Source: Flavobacterium sp.
Lineage (GTDB): Bacteria > Bacteroidota > Bacteroidia > Flavobacteriales > Flavobacteriaceae
Assembly (NCBI GenBank): GCA_030682755.1
Contig: JAUXNR010000860.1
Span: 1-13,686 of the forward strand
DNA: 13,686 nucleotides
Reading direction: 5' to 3'
Shown here piece by piece: positions 6,876-13,082 of this stretch; within the stretch, counting starts at the first letter, position 1, and the number at the start of each line of letters is the position of its first letter. The translations under genes and the position numbers were made by a program. Under the pieces are notes generated by a model, which had not been told where the DNA came from, did no database searches, and worked only from the letters and a program-made list of their open reading frames with translations.

Positions 6876-7004
6876 ATGATTGATTTTCAGGAAATAATCG
6901 CATTTATCATTTTAGGAATTGCCATTGTTGTGCTCTATTTTCATTTCTTCGGAAAAAAGAAATCGAAGAAAAATTGCGGTAGCGATGATTGTGGTTGTCA
7001 TTAA
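6876..7004 (+). CDS. FeoB-associated-type Cys-rich small membrane protein
   Basis: A 42-residue protein. After a short acidic start (MIDFQE) comes one membrane helix at about residues 7-25 (IIAFIILGIAIVVLYFHFF), then a basic stretch, GKKKSKK, and the tail NCGSDDCGCH with three cysteines and a terminal histidine. One helix, Lys-rich boundary and a short CG-rich tail is the form of the small proteins named FeoB-associated Cys-rich membrane protein; their role is presumed to be in Fe(II) uptake but is not well defined. Here it sits behind the iron-receptor gene, not beside feoB. Its stop codon overlaps the convergent ZIP gene by 4 bases (7001-7004). The tail could bind metal or an Fe-S cluster (inference). 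Confidence 0.75.
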   Translation: MIDFQEIIAFIILGIAIVVLYFHFFGKKKSKKNCGSDDCGCH

Positions 7005-7822
7005 CCTCCTAAAGCGACATCCAAACTCATCATCACTACAAATCCTCCGATAAATCCAAGCGTTGCAATATCAGTATGCTTATCTTGTTGCGTTTCCGGA
7101 ATTACTTCTTCCACCACCACAAAAATCATGGCTCCGGCAGCAAAAGCTAAAGCATAAGGCAAAATAGGAGTGAAAAATGTTACGGCTACAGCTCCTAAAA
7201 CGCCGGCAATGGGTTCAACTAAAGCAGAAGACTGTCCGTATAAAAAACTTTTTTTTCTACTCATTCCCATTCGTCGCAACGGCATGGAAACTGCTATTCC
7301 TTCCGGAAAATTTTGAATACCAATTCCAATCGCTAAAATTGTAGCTCCGGCAATGGATGCCTCGGGAATTCCGGCAGCAACACCACCAAATAAAACGCCA
7401 ACCGCCAATCCTTCCGGAATGTTATGCAACGTAATGGCCAAAACCAAAAGTGTTGTTTTTTGCCAAGGTGATTTTACACCTTCCGTTTCTTTAAAATTGA
7501 TGTGTAAATGTGGCAAAACTTTATCCAAACCAAATAAGAAAAAAGCTCCTAACAGAAAACCAACTGCTGCCGGCATAACTTTTACAAAACCTTCTCCTTC
7601 CGACATTTCGATGGCAGGTGCAAGCAAACTCCAATAACTGGCGGCAACCATCACGCCACCGGTAAAACCAAGCATTCCGTCTAAAGCAGCACGATTCATC
7701 GTTTTAAAAAAGAAAACTACTGATGAGCCTAAAGCTGTTAAAAACCAAGTGAACAGCGTGGCATACAAAGCAGCCAAAATAGGATCAATACTCGATAAAT
7801 AGGCAACAATGCTATCAAACAT
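7001..7822 (-). CDS. ZIP family divalent-metal transporter (GufA/ZupT type)
   Basis: A 273-residue inner-membrane protein with about eight helices. The two ZIP metal-site signatures are intact: HNIPEG at 133-138 (helix 4) and NFPEG at 171-175 (helix 5), followed by SALVEPIAG (199-207) and FVVVEEVIPE (234-243), where further carboxylates line the path. A small His-containing stretch (PHLHINFKE, 104-112) lies in the cytosolic loop between helices 3 and 4. ZIP proteins import Zn, Mn or Fe down a gradient; bacterial members are often broad in specificity, so the metal is unknown. The start lies one base after the stop of the DtxR/MntR-type regulator, so it is co-transcribed with it and presumably controlled by it. 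The 3' end overlaps the convergent small Cys-rich gene. Confidence 0.93.
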   Translation of the reverse strand: MFDSIVAYLSSIDPILAALYATLFTWFLTALGSSVVFFFKTMNRAALDGMLGFTGGVMVAASYWSLLAPAIEMSEGEGFVKVMPAAVGFLLGAFFLFGLDKVLPHLHINFKETEGVKSPWQKTTLLVLAITLHNIPEGLAVGVLFGGVAAGIPEASIAGATILAIGIGIQNFPEGIAVSMPLRRMGMSRKKSFLYGQSSALVEPIAGVLGAVAVTFFTPILPYALAFAAGAMIFVVVEEVIPETQQDKHTDIATLGFIGGFVVMMSLDVALGG

Positions 7823-7823
7823 A

Positions 7824-8477
7824 TTATATCACTTTTACAAATAAATTACCGGCAATTTTATTCGAAATTAAAATCTCTTTTCCATTCATTAAAATAGTCA
7901 GCGACATATCAAAGGCTTCTTTATTAAGAATTTCAATTTCTGAACCTAACGAAATTTGATGTTTATCTAAATATTGCAAAAAACTCGGCGAACTATCTTT
8001 TACGCCCAAACACATCACTTTTTTGTTCAACCCCACTTCCGAAAGTAATTGTTTTTCCACTTTTATCATCTGTCCATATCGATCAGGAATCGGATCACCG
8101 TGTGGATCTTCTTTAGGGAAGCCTAAAAATTCATCCAATCGATTGATTAATTTCTCCGATTTAATGTGCTCCAATTCTTCGGCTAAATCGTGTACTTCGT
8201 CCCACGTAAAATCTAATTTTTCTACCAAAAAAACTTCCCATAAACGATGCTTTCGCACAATCATTTTCGCAGCGTGCAATCCTTTTTGAGTAAGCGTAAC
8301 GCCTTGGTATTTCTGATAATCTACCAATTCTTTTTCGGCTAATTTCTTGACCATATCCGTAACCGAAGAAGCTTTGCTTTCAATCATTCCGGCAATCGCA
8401 TTGGTATTAATTCCTTTAGGCGAAACCAACGATAAATGATAAATTACTTTGATATAATTTTCTTCCGAATAGGTCAT
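7824..8477 (-). CDS. DtxR/MntR family metal-dependent transcriptional regulator
   Basis: 217 residues in the three-domain DtxR layout. A winged helix-turn-helix (about 1-65) includes SKASSVTDMVKKL as recognition helix and a wing ending VTLTQKG. The dimerisation and metal domain (about 68-135) has RKHRLWEVFLVEKL and the EDPHGDPIP landmark. A C-terminal FeoA/SH3-like domain follows (about 150-217). Visible metal ligands by alignment from memory: His77, Glu81 and His96 (ancillary site of DtxR) and Glu100, Glu103, His104. Glu100 replaces the DtxR cysteine and matches MntR, but MntR Asp8 and Glu11 are Asn7 and Lys10 here, so Mn versus Fe specificity cannot be read. These proteins, when metal-loaded, repress importers. 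It is divergent from a TonB receptor and one base ahead of the ZIP gene. Confidence 0.93.
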   Translation of the reverse strand: MTYSEENYIKVIYHLSLVSPKGINTNAIAGMIESKASSVTDMVKKLAEKELVDYQKYQGVTLTQKGLHAAKMIVRKHRLWEVFLVEKLDFTWDEVHDLAEELEHIKSEKLINRLDEFLGFPKEDPHGDPIPDRYGQMIKVEKQLLSEVGLNKKVMCLGVKDSSPSFLQYLDKHQISLGSEIEILNKEAFDMSLTILMNGKEILISNKIAGNLFVKVI

Positions 8478-8496
8478 AAATTCAATTAATTGAAAA

Positions 8497-8517
8497 CAAA
8501 TATACTAAGATAATTTG
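8497..8517. promoter_or_regulatory. Minus-strand -7 box within a 21-bp palindrome
   Basis: TATATTTG on the minus strand (8504-8497) fits the -7 box for the regulator gene; no clear -33 element is seen. It lies within an imperfect palindrome, CAAAT...CTAAG...ATTTG (8497-8517), which also covers the TTTG -33 element (8514-8517) of the divergent receptor. Suggests autoregulation; similarity to the main operator family is weak (11/21). Confidence 0.35.
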
Positions 8518-8544
8518 ATATGAGTAAAATAATTTTTAGTTTTG
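8514..8544 (+). promoter_or_regulatory. Promoter of the CxxC-plug TonB receptor
   Basis: TTTG (8514-8517), 19-nt spacer, TAGTTTTG (8537-8544): good agreement with the Bacteroidota form. The start codon follows 19 nt after the -7 box. Confidence 0.6.
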
Positions 8545-8552
8545 TCTAAATT
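8532..8552. promoter_or_regulatory. Candidate metal-responsive operator, divergent receptor/regulator site
   Basis: TTTAG and CTAAA half-sites separated by 6 nt overlap the -7 box of the receptor gene. The 11-mer TTTGTCTAAAT is identical to the one in the site at 4499-4519 (14/21 overall). The arm spacing differs from the two better sites, so it is weaker. Confidence 0.35.
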
Positions 8553-8563
8553 TATTTTTTGGT

Positions 8564-10864
8564 ATGAAAAAAATTCTGCTCTTAATTGTTTTATCATTTA
8601 CAATACTTTCACAAGCTCAAGAAAAAGGAACGGTTGTAGGTCATATTTTATCGGAAGGTCAAGCGGTTCCGTTTGCCAGCATTCTTTTGAAAAATGCAAC
8701 AACAGGAACTTCGTCTGATGAAAACGGAAATTATTCTATTGAAGTTCCGTCCGGAAAGCAAACCATAATTGTACAAGCAATCGGTTTTAAAAACCAAGAA
8801 AAAAATATAAATGTACTAGCCGGAGGAAAAATTCATTTGGATTTTAATTTAGAAGAAAGTGTTTTCGGACTCAATCAAGTCGTTGTTTCAGCCACTCGCG
8901 GATTGCAAAAAAGAACAGAAGCTCCGGTGATTGTGACCGTAACCAATTCTGAAGTTTTACAAAAAGCACAAGCCATCAGTTTATCAGAAGGATTGAGTTT
9001 TCAACCCGGATTGCGAATGGAAACGAATTGTCAGAATTGCGGATTTTCTCAAGTTCGAATGAATGGTTTAGACGGAGCTTATTCGCAAATATTGATGGAT
9101 AGTCGACCGATTTTTTCAGCTTTAAATGGTGTGTATGGTTTGGATCAAATTCCGACAAATATGATTGAACGAATTGAAGTCGTTCGTGGTGGCGGTTCGT
9201 CGTTATATGGTTCGAATGCAATTGCGGGAACTATTAATATAATCACCAAAGATCCTATTGAAGATTCGTTTGAAATAAATTCACATTTAGGTTTAATTGA
9301 CGGAAATGTGCCCGACAAAGCCTTAACTTTAAACGGAACGGTTTTATCAGATGATTTGAATTTAGGAATTCAGATTTTTGCAATGCTTCGAGATCGTGAA
9401 CCTTTTGATGCAAATGATGATAATTTTACGGAAATTACGACGATGCAAAACCGAACATTCGGATTCAAATCGTTTTATCGTCCGTTTGAACGAAGTAAAA
9501 TTACAGCCGAATTTCATACCGTAAACGAATTCAGAAGAGGTGGGGAAAATCGATTTGATTTGCAACCGTTTGAAGCTCTTACCACAGAACAAATTACTTC
9601 CAAAATGGTGGGTGGCGGACTCACATTTGAGAATTATTCGGAAGATGAAAAGAACAAATATGCTGTTTATTTCAACACCCAACAATCTAAAAATGACAAC
9701 TTTTATGGTGGTCGAGCCGATGATGAATTTGGAAATATCGACTACGAAGAAAGTATTCGTGGTTATGGAAACACAGAAGTTGTAACTTGGATCGGTGGAG
9801 CTCAATACAACCGAAAACAAGAATCATTTTTAGGTGGATCGGCCACTTTGACAACCGGAGCAGAATACAAAAAAGAAAAAATGGTGGATGAAAAAACGGG
9901 TTATAATGCATTCGTCAATCAAACGTTAGATATTTTGGGAATTTATGCTCAACAAGAATGGAAAGTCAATGAAAAATTAAAAGTCTTGGGTGGATTGCGA
10001 GCCGATTTTCACAATGCTGCCGATGAGGCTGTGATTTTTAATCCGAGACTAAACATACTTTATAATTTTAAAGAAAATTTGCAATGGCGGAACAGTTATG
10101 CCAAAGGATTTAGAGCCCCGCAAGTTTTTTCGGAAGACATTCACGCCCGAATTGCAGCCGGTGAAGTTGCTTTGGTTGAGTTAGCGGATGGATTAGAATC
10201 GGAAACATCTCATTCGTTTTTAACTTCGTTAGATTGGAATAAAGTTTCTCCAAACTCAGAAGCCGGATTAACCTTTGAAGCTTTTTACACTCGATTAAAT
10301 GATCCTTTTGTACTGGAACAACTATCAGAAACGATCTGGGAAAAACGTAACGGAAAAGGTGCAGATGTTTACGGAATTAATTTAGAAGCAAAATATGCAC
10401 CAGGACAAAAATGGCAGTTTCAAGCAGGAGCAACGATTCAAAAAGCATTATATGACGAAGCGGTTCAATGGAGTGAAAATTTAACCAATACGAATCGGAA
10501 TTTCTTTCGTTCGCCAAATGTGTATGGAAATTTGATGGCTACTTTTTCGCCTAAAAAAGCATTTCAAAACAATATTTCTATAGTTTATACCGGAAAAATG
10601 TATGCTCAACATTTTGCCGGATTTATCGCCGAAGATCGTTTGGAAACTACCGGAGATTTTTATGAAGTAAATTTAAAATCTTCGTATACGTTTGTGGTAA
10701 AAGAAAAATTTCACCTTCAATTGAGTGGTGGTTTGCAGAATATTTTCAATCAATATCAAAACGATTTTGACTTGGGAGTAAACCGTGATGCCAGTTATAT
10801 TTACGGCCCATCTCGACCAAGAACCATTTTTGTTGGGTTAAAAATTGGAACGGATTTGTTGTAA
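8564..10864 (+). CDS. TonB-dependent outer-membrane receptor with CxxC plug, next to a metalloregulator
   Basis: 766 residues: signal peptide (1-18, ending LSQA), a carboxypeptidase-regulatory-like beta-sandwich (about 21-95; PFASILLKNATTGTSSDENGNY), then a plug (about 112-230) and a large barrel. The plug has RMETNCQNCGF (Cys156, Cys159) and the run QILMDSRPIFSALNGVYGLDQIP, then ERIEVVRGGGSSLYGSNAIAGTINIITK. FRAP occurs at 516-519 in YAKGFRAPQVFSEDIH, a box shared by haem, vitamin-B12 and siderophore receptors, so it does not fix the ligand. TonB receptors import scarce ligands through the outer membrane using TonB energy. The divergent position beside a DtxR/MntR gene and ZIP transporter, plus operator-like sequence on its promoter, points to a metal or metal complex (inference). 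The C-terminus, VGLKIGTDLL, is slightly atypical, with no final aromatic residue. Confidence 0.92.
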   Translation: MKKILLLIVLSFTILSQAQEKGTVVGHILSEGQAVPFASILLKNATTGTSSDENGNYSIEVPSGKQTIIVQAIGFKNQEKNINVLAGGKIHLDFNLEESVFGLNQVVVSATRGLQKRTEAPVIVTVTNSEVLQKAQAISLSEGLSFQPGLRMETNCQNCGFSQVRMNGLDGAYSQILMDSRPIFSALNGVYGLDQIPTNMIERIEVVRGGGSSLYGSNAIAGTINIITKDPIEDSFEINSHLGLIDGNVPDKALTLNGTVLSDDLNLGIQIFAMLRDREPFDANDDNFTEITTMQNRTFGFKSFYRPFERSKITAEFHTVNEFRRGGENRFDLQPFEALTTEQITSKMVGGGLTFENYSEDEKNKYAVYFNTQQSKNDNFYGGRADDEFGNIDYEESIRGYGNTEVVTWIGGAQYNRKQESFLGGSATLTTGAEYKKEKMVDEKTGYNAFVNQTLDILGIYAQQEWKVNEKLKVLGGLRADFHNAADEAVIFNPRLNILYNFKENLQWRNSYAKGFRAPQVFSEDIHARIAAGEVALVELADGLESETSHSFLTSLDWNKVSPNSEAGLTFEAFYTRLNDPFVLEQLSETIWEKRNGKGADVYGINLEAKYAPGQKWQFQAGATIQKALYDEAVQWSENLTNTNRNFFRSPNVYGNLMATFSPKKAFQNNISIVYTGKMYAQHFAGFIAEDRLETTGDFYEVNLKSSYTFVVKEKFHLQLSGGLQNIFNQYQNDFDLGVNRDASYIYGPSRPRTIFVGLKIGTDLL

Positions 10865-10874
10865 AATCTTATTG

Positions 10875-10897
10875 AATCATAACAAATCTTTATGATT
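10875..10897. repeat. AT-rich inverted repeat after the receptor gene
   Basis: Perfect 8-bp arms AATCATAA (10875-10882) and TTATGATT (10890-10897) with a 7-nt loop. An overlapping ATGATT-GA-AATCAT palindrome spans 10892-10905. There is no T tract, so it is either a poor terminator or an operator for the following gene. Confidence 0.35.
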
Positions 10898-10926
10898 GAA
10901 ATCATCAAATGAAAATGAAAACTTAG

Positions 10927-10934
10927 TAACTTTG
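10927..10934 (+). promoter_or_regulatory. -7 box of the bacilliredoxin gene
   Basis: TAACTTTG matches TAnnTTTG, 44 nt before the ATG. The nearest TTG upstream is 28 nt away, too far for a standard -33 element. Confidence 0.45.
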
Positions 10935-10978
10935 CAAAGTATGACAATCAAAAAATCTAACAATCAAATAAAAAAAAT

Positions 10979-11389
10979 ATGTATCCAGAAGAAATGGTAA
11001 AACCAATGAGAGCCGAATTATCGGAAGTAGGTTTTCAAGAATTATATAGTGCAGAAGCGGTAGAAAATGCAATTTCACAAAAAGGAACAACTTTAGTAGT
11101 AGTGAATTCTGTTTGTGGTTGTGCCGCAAGAAATGCAAGACCCGGAGCTAAAATGAGTTTAGACGGGGCTAAAAAACCGGATCAATTAGTAACAGTTTTT
11201 GCCGGTGTTGACAAAGAAGCAGTTGATGCAGCAAGACAACACATGTTTCCTTTTCCACCATCGTCGCCAAGTATGGCTTTGTTTAAAGATGGTGAATTAG
11301 TTCATATGTTAGAACGTCATCATATTGAAGGCCGTCCTGCGGAAATGATTGCAGAGAATTTAAAAGATGCTTATAACGAGTTTTGTTAA
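10979..11389 (+). CDS. BrxA/BrxB (YphP/YqiW) family bacilliredoxin
   Basis: A 136-residue cytosolic thioredoxin-fold protein starting [14 protein letters not shown], the family's usual N-terminus. The active site is the unusual CGC motif in [16 protein letters not shown] (Cys46 and Cys48), followed by [33 protein letters not shown], another family hallmark. In Firmicutes these proteins remove bacillithiol from S-bacillithiolated proteins after oxidative stress; whether this organism makes bacillithiol cannot be seen here, since no bsh genes are in the window. A C-terminal Cys136 is present. The gene is monocistronic, with its own -7 box and a strong terminator at 11411-11450. Length and motifs are normal. 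Confidence 0.93.
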   Translation: MYPEEMVKPMRAELSEVGFQELYSAEAVENAISQKGTTLVVVNSVCGCAARNARPGAKMSLDGAKKPDQLVTVFAGVDKEAVDAARQHMFPFPPSSPSMALFKDGELVHMLERHHIEGRPAEMIAENLKDAYNEFC

Positions 11390-11410
11390 GCAGTTCTTTT
11401 TTTACAATAC

Positions 11411-11450
11411 AAACCCTTTCAGATGAATAATTTTGAAAGGGTTTTTTATT
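11411..11450 (+). terminator. Intrinsic terminator of the bacilliredoxin gene
   Basis: A perfect 11-bp stem, AAACCCTTTCA (11411-11421) with TGAAAGGGTTT (11434-11444), a 12-nt loop and a T-run continuing to 11447. Confidence 0.85.
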
Positions 11451-11471
11451 TTAATTTTTCCAAATAAATAA

Positions 11472-11479
11472 TACCTTTG
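11472..11479 (+). promoter_or_regulatory. -7 box of the trhO gene
   Basis: TACCTTTG matches TAnnTTTG, leaving a 58-nt leader before the ATG at 11538. No -33 TTG is seen. Confidence 0.45.
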
Positions 11480-11483
11480 CACC

Positions 11484-11504
11484 GAATTCTTCCATTTAGA
11501 ATTC
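11484..11504. repeat. Inverted repeat in the trhO leader
   Basis: Perfect 7-bp arms GAATTCT (11484-11490) and AGAATTC (11498-11504) around a 7-nt centre, placed 5 nt after the -7 box. The sequence ATTTAGAATT (11494-11503) is the reverse complement of AATTCTAAAT in the feoA operator candidate, but the rest of the site does not match well (13/21). Possible operator; function unknown. Confidence 0.35.
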
Positions 11505-11537
11505 AACTTATTGTATTAACCCAAAAACGTTTATAGC

Positions 11538-12905
11538 ATGCAACTGTATAACACGATGAGGGCAGAAGAAAGAGCCGAGCTAATCGATCAAGCCGGTAAA
11601 CAACGACTCACGTTGTCTTTTTATGCCTATGCCAAAATTGAAGACCCTAAAAAATTTAGAGATGATTTGTTCTTAGCCTGGAATCCGTTGGATGTCTTGG
11701 GAAGAATTTATGTGGCTCATGAAGGAATTAATGCCCAACTTTCGTTACCGGCAGACAATTTTTATTCGTTTAAAGATACGATTGAAGCGTATGATTTTAT
11801 GAAAGGAATCCGCCTCAATGTCGCCAGAGAGCACAATGATTATTCCTTTTTGAAGTTAACCATCAAAGTGAGACATAAAATTGTGGCTGATGGATTGGAT
11901 GATTCCACTTTTGATGTCACCAACAAAGGAATTCACTTAAAAGCGAAGGAATTCAATCAACTTTTGGAAGACCCAAACACTATTGTTGTCGATTTTAGAA
12001 ATCACTATGAAAGTGAAATCGGTCATTTTAAAGGAGCCATTACGCCGGATGTGGATACGTTTAGAGAATCGCTCCCGATTATTGAAGAGCAATTAAAAGA
12101 TTTCAAAGAAGATAAGAACCTGTTAATGTATTGCACGGGCGGAATTCGATGTGAAAAAGCAAGTGCGTTTTTTAAACACAAAGGTTTTAAAAATGTGTAT
12201 CAATTAGAAGGCGGAATTATTGAATATGCTCGTCAAATTGAACAAGAAGGTTTGCAGAGTAAATTCATTGGTAAAAATTTTGTTTTTGATCATCGTTTAG
12301 GCGAAAGAATTACCAACGATATTATTTCCCAATGCCATCAATGTGGAAAACCTTGTGACAATCACACAAATTGTGTAAATGATGGTTGTCATTTATTGTT
12401 CATTCAATGTGATGAATGTAAAGAAAAAATGGACAATTGCTGTTCATCTGAATGTCAAGAAATCATCCATTTACCATTAGCAGAACAAGTGAAATTAAGA
12501 AAAGGTGTCCAAAAAGGAAACATGATTTTCAAAAAAGGAAAATCGGATGCTTTAAAATTCAAACACTCCGGAGAATTGAGTGATCAATCTTTGGCTGTTG
12601 CAAATGATATTGAAAAACCAAAACCCTTACGAGAACGCATCAAACGCAAAAAAGTATTGGTAGGCAAAGCTGAACATTATTTCACCAAAGCTAGTGTTGG
12701 TTTGTTTTTAATTGAAAATCAAGAGCTTCAATTAGGAGACAAAATTTTGATTTCCGGACCAACCACAGGAAATCAAGAATTGGTTTTAGAAACTATGTTT
12801 GTAAACGGAAAAGAAAACACCATTGCAAAACCGGGAGATAAATTAACTTTTGCAGTTCCGTTTAGGATAAGATTGTCAGATAAATTGTTTAAAATTATTA
12901 ATTAA
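11538..12905 (+). CDS. trhO: TrhO-type tRNA uridine-34 hydroxylase with extra C-terminal U32-like domain
   Basis: TrhO (YceA) carries out the oxygen-dependent hydroxylation of U34 in tRNAs, the first step to cmo5U or mo5U at the wobble base. Residues 1-125 form the N-terminal acylphosphatase-like domain (RIYVAHEGINAQLS, 56-69). Residues about 132-240 are the rhodanese domain, with the catalytic loop CTGGIR and Cys199. Residues about 262-310 form a Cys-rich segment with ten cysteines (CHQCGKPC, CDECKEKMDNCC, ending SSEC). E. coli TrhO, at about 350 residues, ends near here. This protein continues through a basic linker to about 372 and a domain at 373-455 (VGKAEHYFTKASVGLF, LGDKILISGPTT, AKPGDKLTF) resembling the beta-barrel at the C-terminus of U32-family proteins such as TrhP. 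The frame is uninterrupted, so the extension is native. Monocistronic; ATG at 11538 chosen, Met7 possible. Confidence 0.88.
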   Translation: MQLYNTMRAEERAELIDQAGKQRLTLSFYAYAKIEDPKKFRDDLFLAWNPLDVLGRIYVAHEGINAQLSLPADNFYSFKDTIEAYDFMKGIRLNVAREHNDYSFLKLTIKVRHKIVADGLDDSTFDVTNKGIHLKAKEFNQLLEDPNTIVVDFRNHYESEIGHFKGAITPDVDTFRESLPIIEEQLKDFKEDKNLLMYCTGGIRCEKASAFFKHKGFKNVYQLEGGIIEYARQIEQEGLQSKFIGKNFVFDHRLGERITNDIISQCHQCGKPCDNHTNCVNDGCHLLFIQCDECKEKMDNCCSSECQEIIHLPLAEQVKLRKGVQKGNMIFKKGKSDALKFKHSGELSDQSLAVANDIEKPKPLRERIKRKKVLVGKAEHYFTKASVGLFLIENQELQLGDKILISGPTTGNQELVLETMFVNGKENTIAKPGDKLTFAVPFRIRLSDKLFKIIN

Positions 12906-12927
12906 AACCTATAAAATTAAACTTCTG

Positions 12928-12961
12928 AAGCCTGTTTTAACAAAGTAAAACAGGCTTTTTT
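12928..12961 (+). terminator. Intrinsic terminator of the trhO gene
   Basis: A perfect 12-bp stem, AAGCCTGTTTTA (12928-12939) with TAAAACAGGCTT (12946-12957), a 6-nt loop ACAAAG and a T-run. Confidence 0.88.
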
Positions 12962-13011
12962 GATGGCATTTTTTCTGATAAATCCGTTTTCAACTTCTAT
13001 CAAAAAAATAC

Positions 13012-13019
13012 TATCTTTA
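13012..13019 (+). promoter_or_regulatory. Possible -7 box of the ricT gene
   Basis: TATCTTTA differs from TAnnTTTG at the last position. If used, the leader is about 60 nt and contains the 13045-13064 palindrome. Confidence 0.3.
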
Positions 13020-13036
13020 CAAACTTAACGTTTAAT

Positions 13037-13068
13037 GTCAGTAGTCTCGTTATAAATAACGAGATGAC
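13037..13068. repeat. Long inverted repeat in the ricT leader
   Basis: Perfect 9-bp arms TCTCGTTAT (13045-13053) and ATAACGAGA (13056-13064) around AA. An outer GTCA (13037-13040) and TGAC (13065-13068) extend it, with a GTAG bulge on the left. It ends 14 nt before the ATG, with no T-run, so it is more likely an operator or an mRNA hairpin than a terminator. Confidence 0.55.
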
Positions 13069-13082
13069 CAAATATATAAATT

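Noticed and set aside
9362..9820. A 152-codon minus-strand ORF
   Set aside because: It lies wholly inside the TonB receptor gene on the opposite strand, with no recognisable protein features; receptor frame continuity explains it.
10109..10160. FRAP box taken as proof of a haem receptor
   Set aside because: FRAP-like boxes occur in many TonB receptors, the partner NPNL box is not recognisable (VELADGLES instead), and no haem-uptake genes are nearby.
13037..13068. The ricT leader hairpin as a tRNA or terminator
   Set aside because: There is no cloverleaf, CCA end or T-loop, and no U tract follows the stem.
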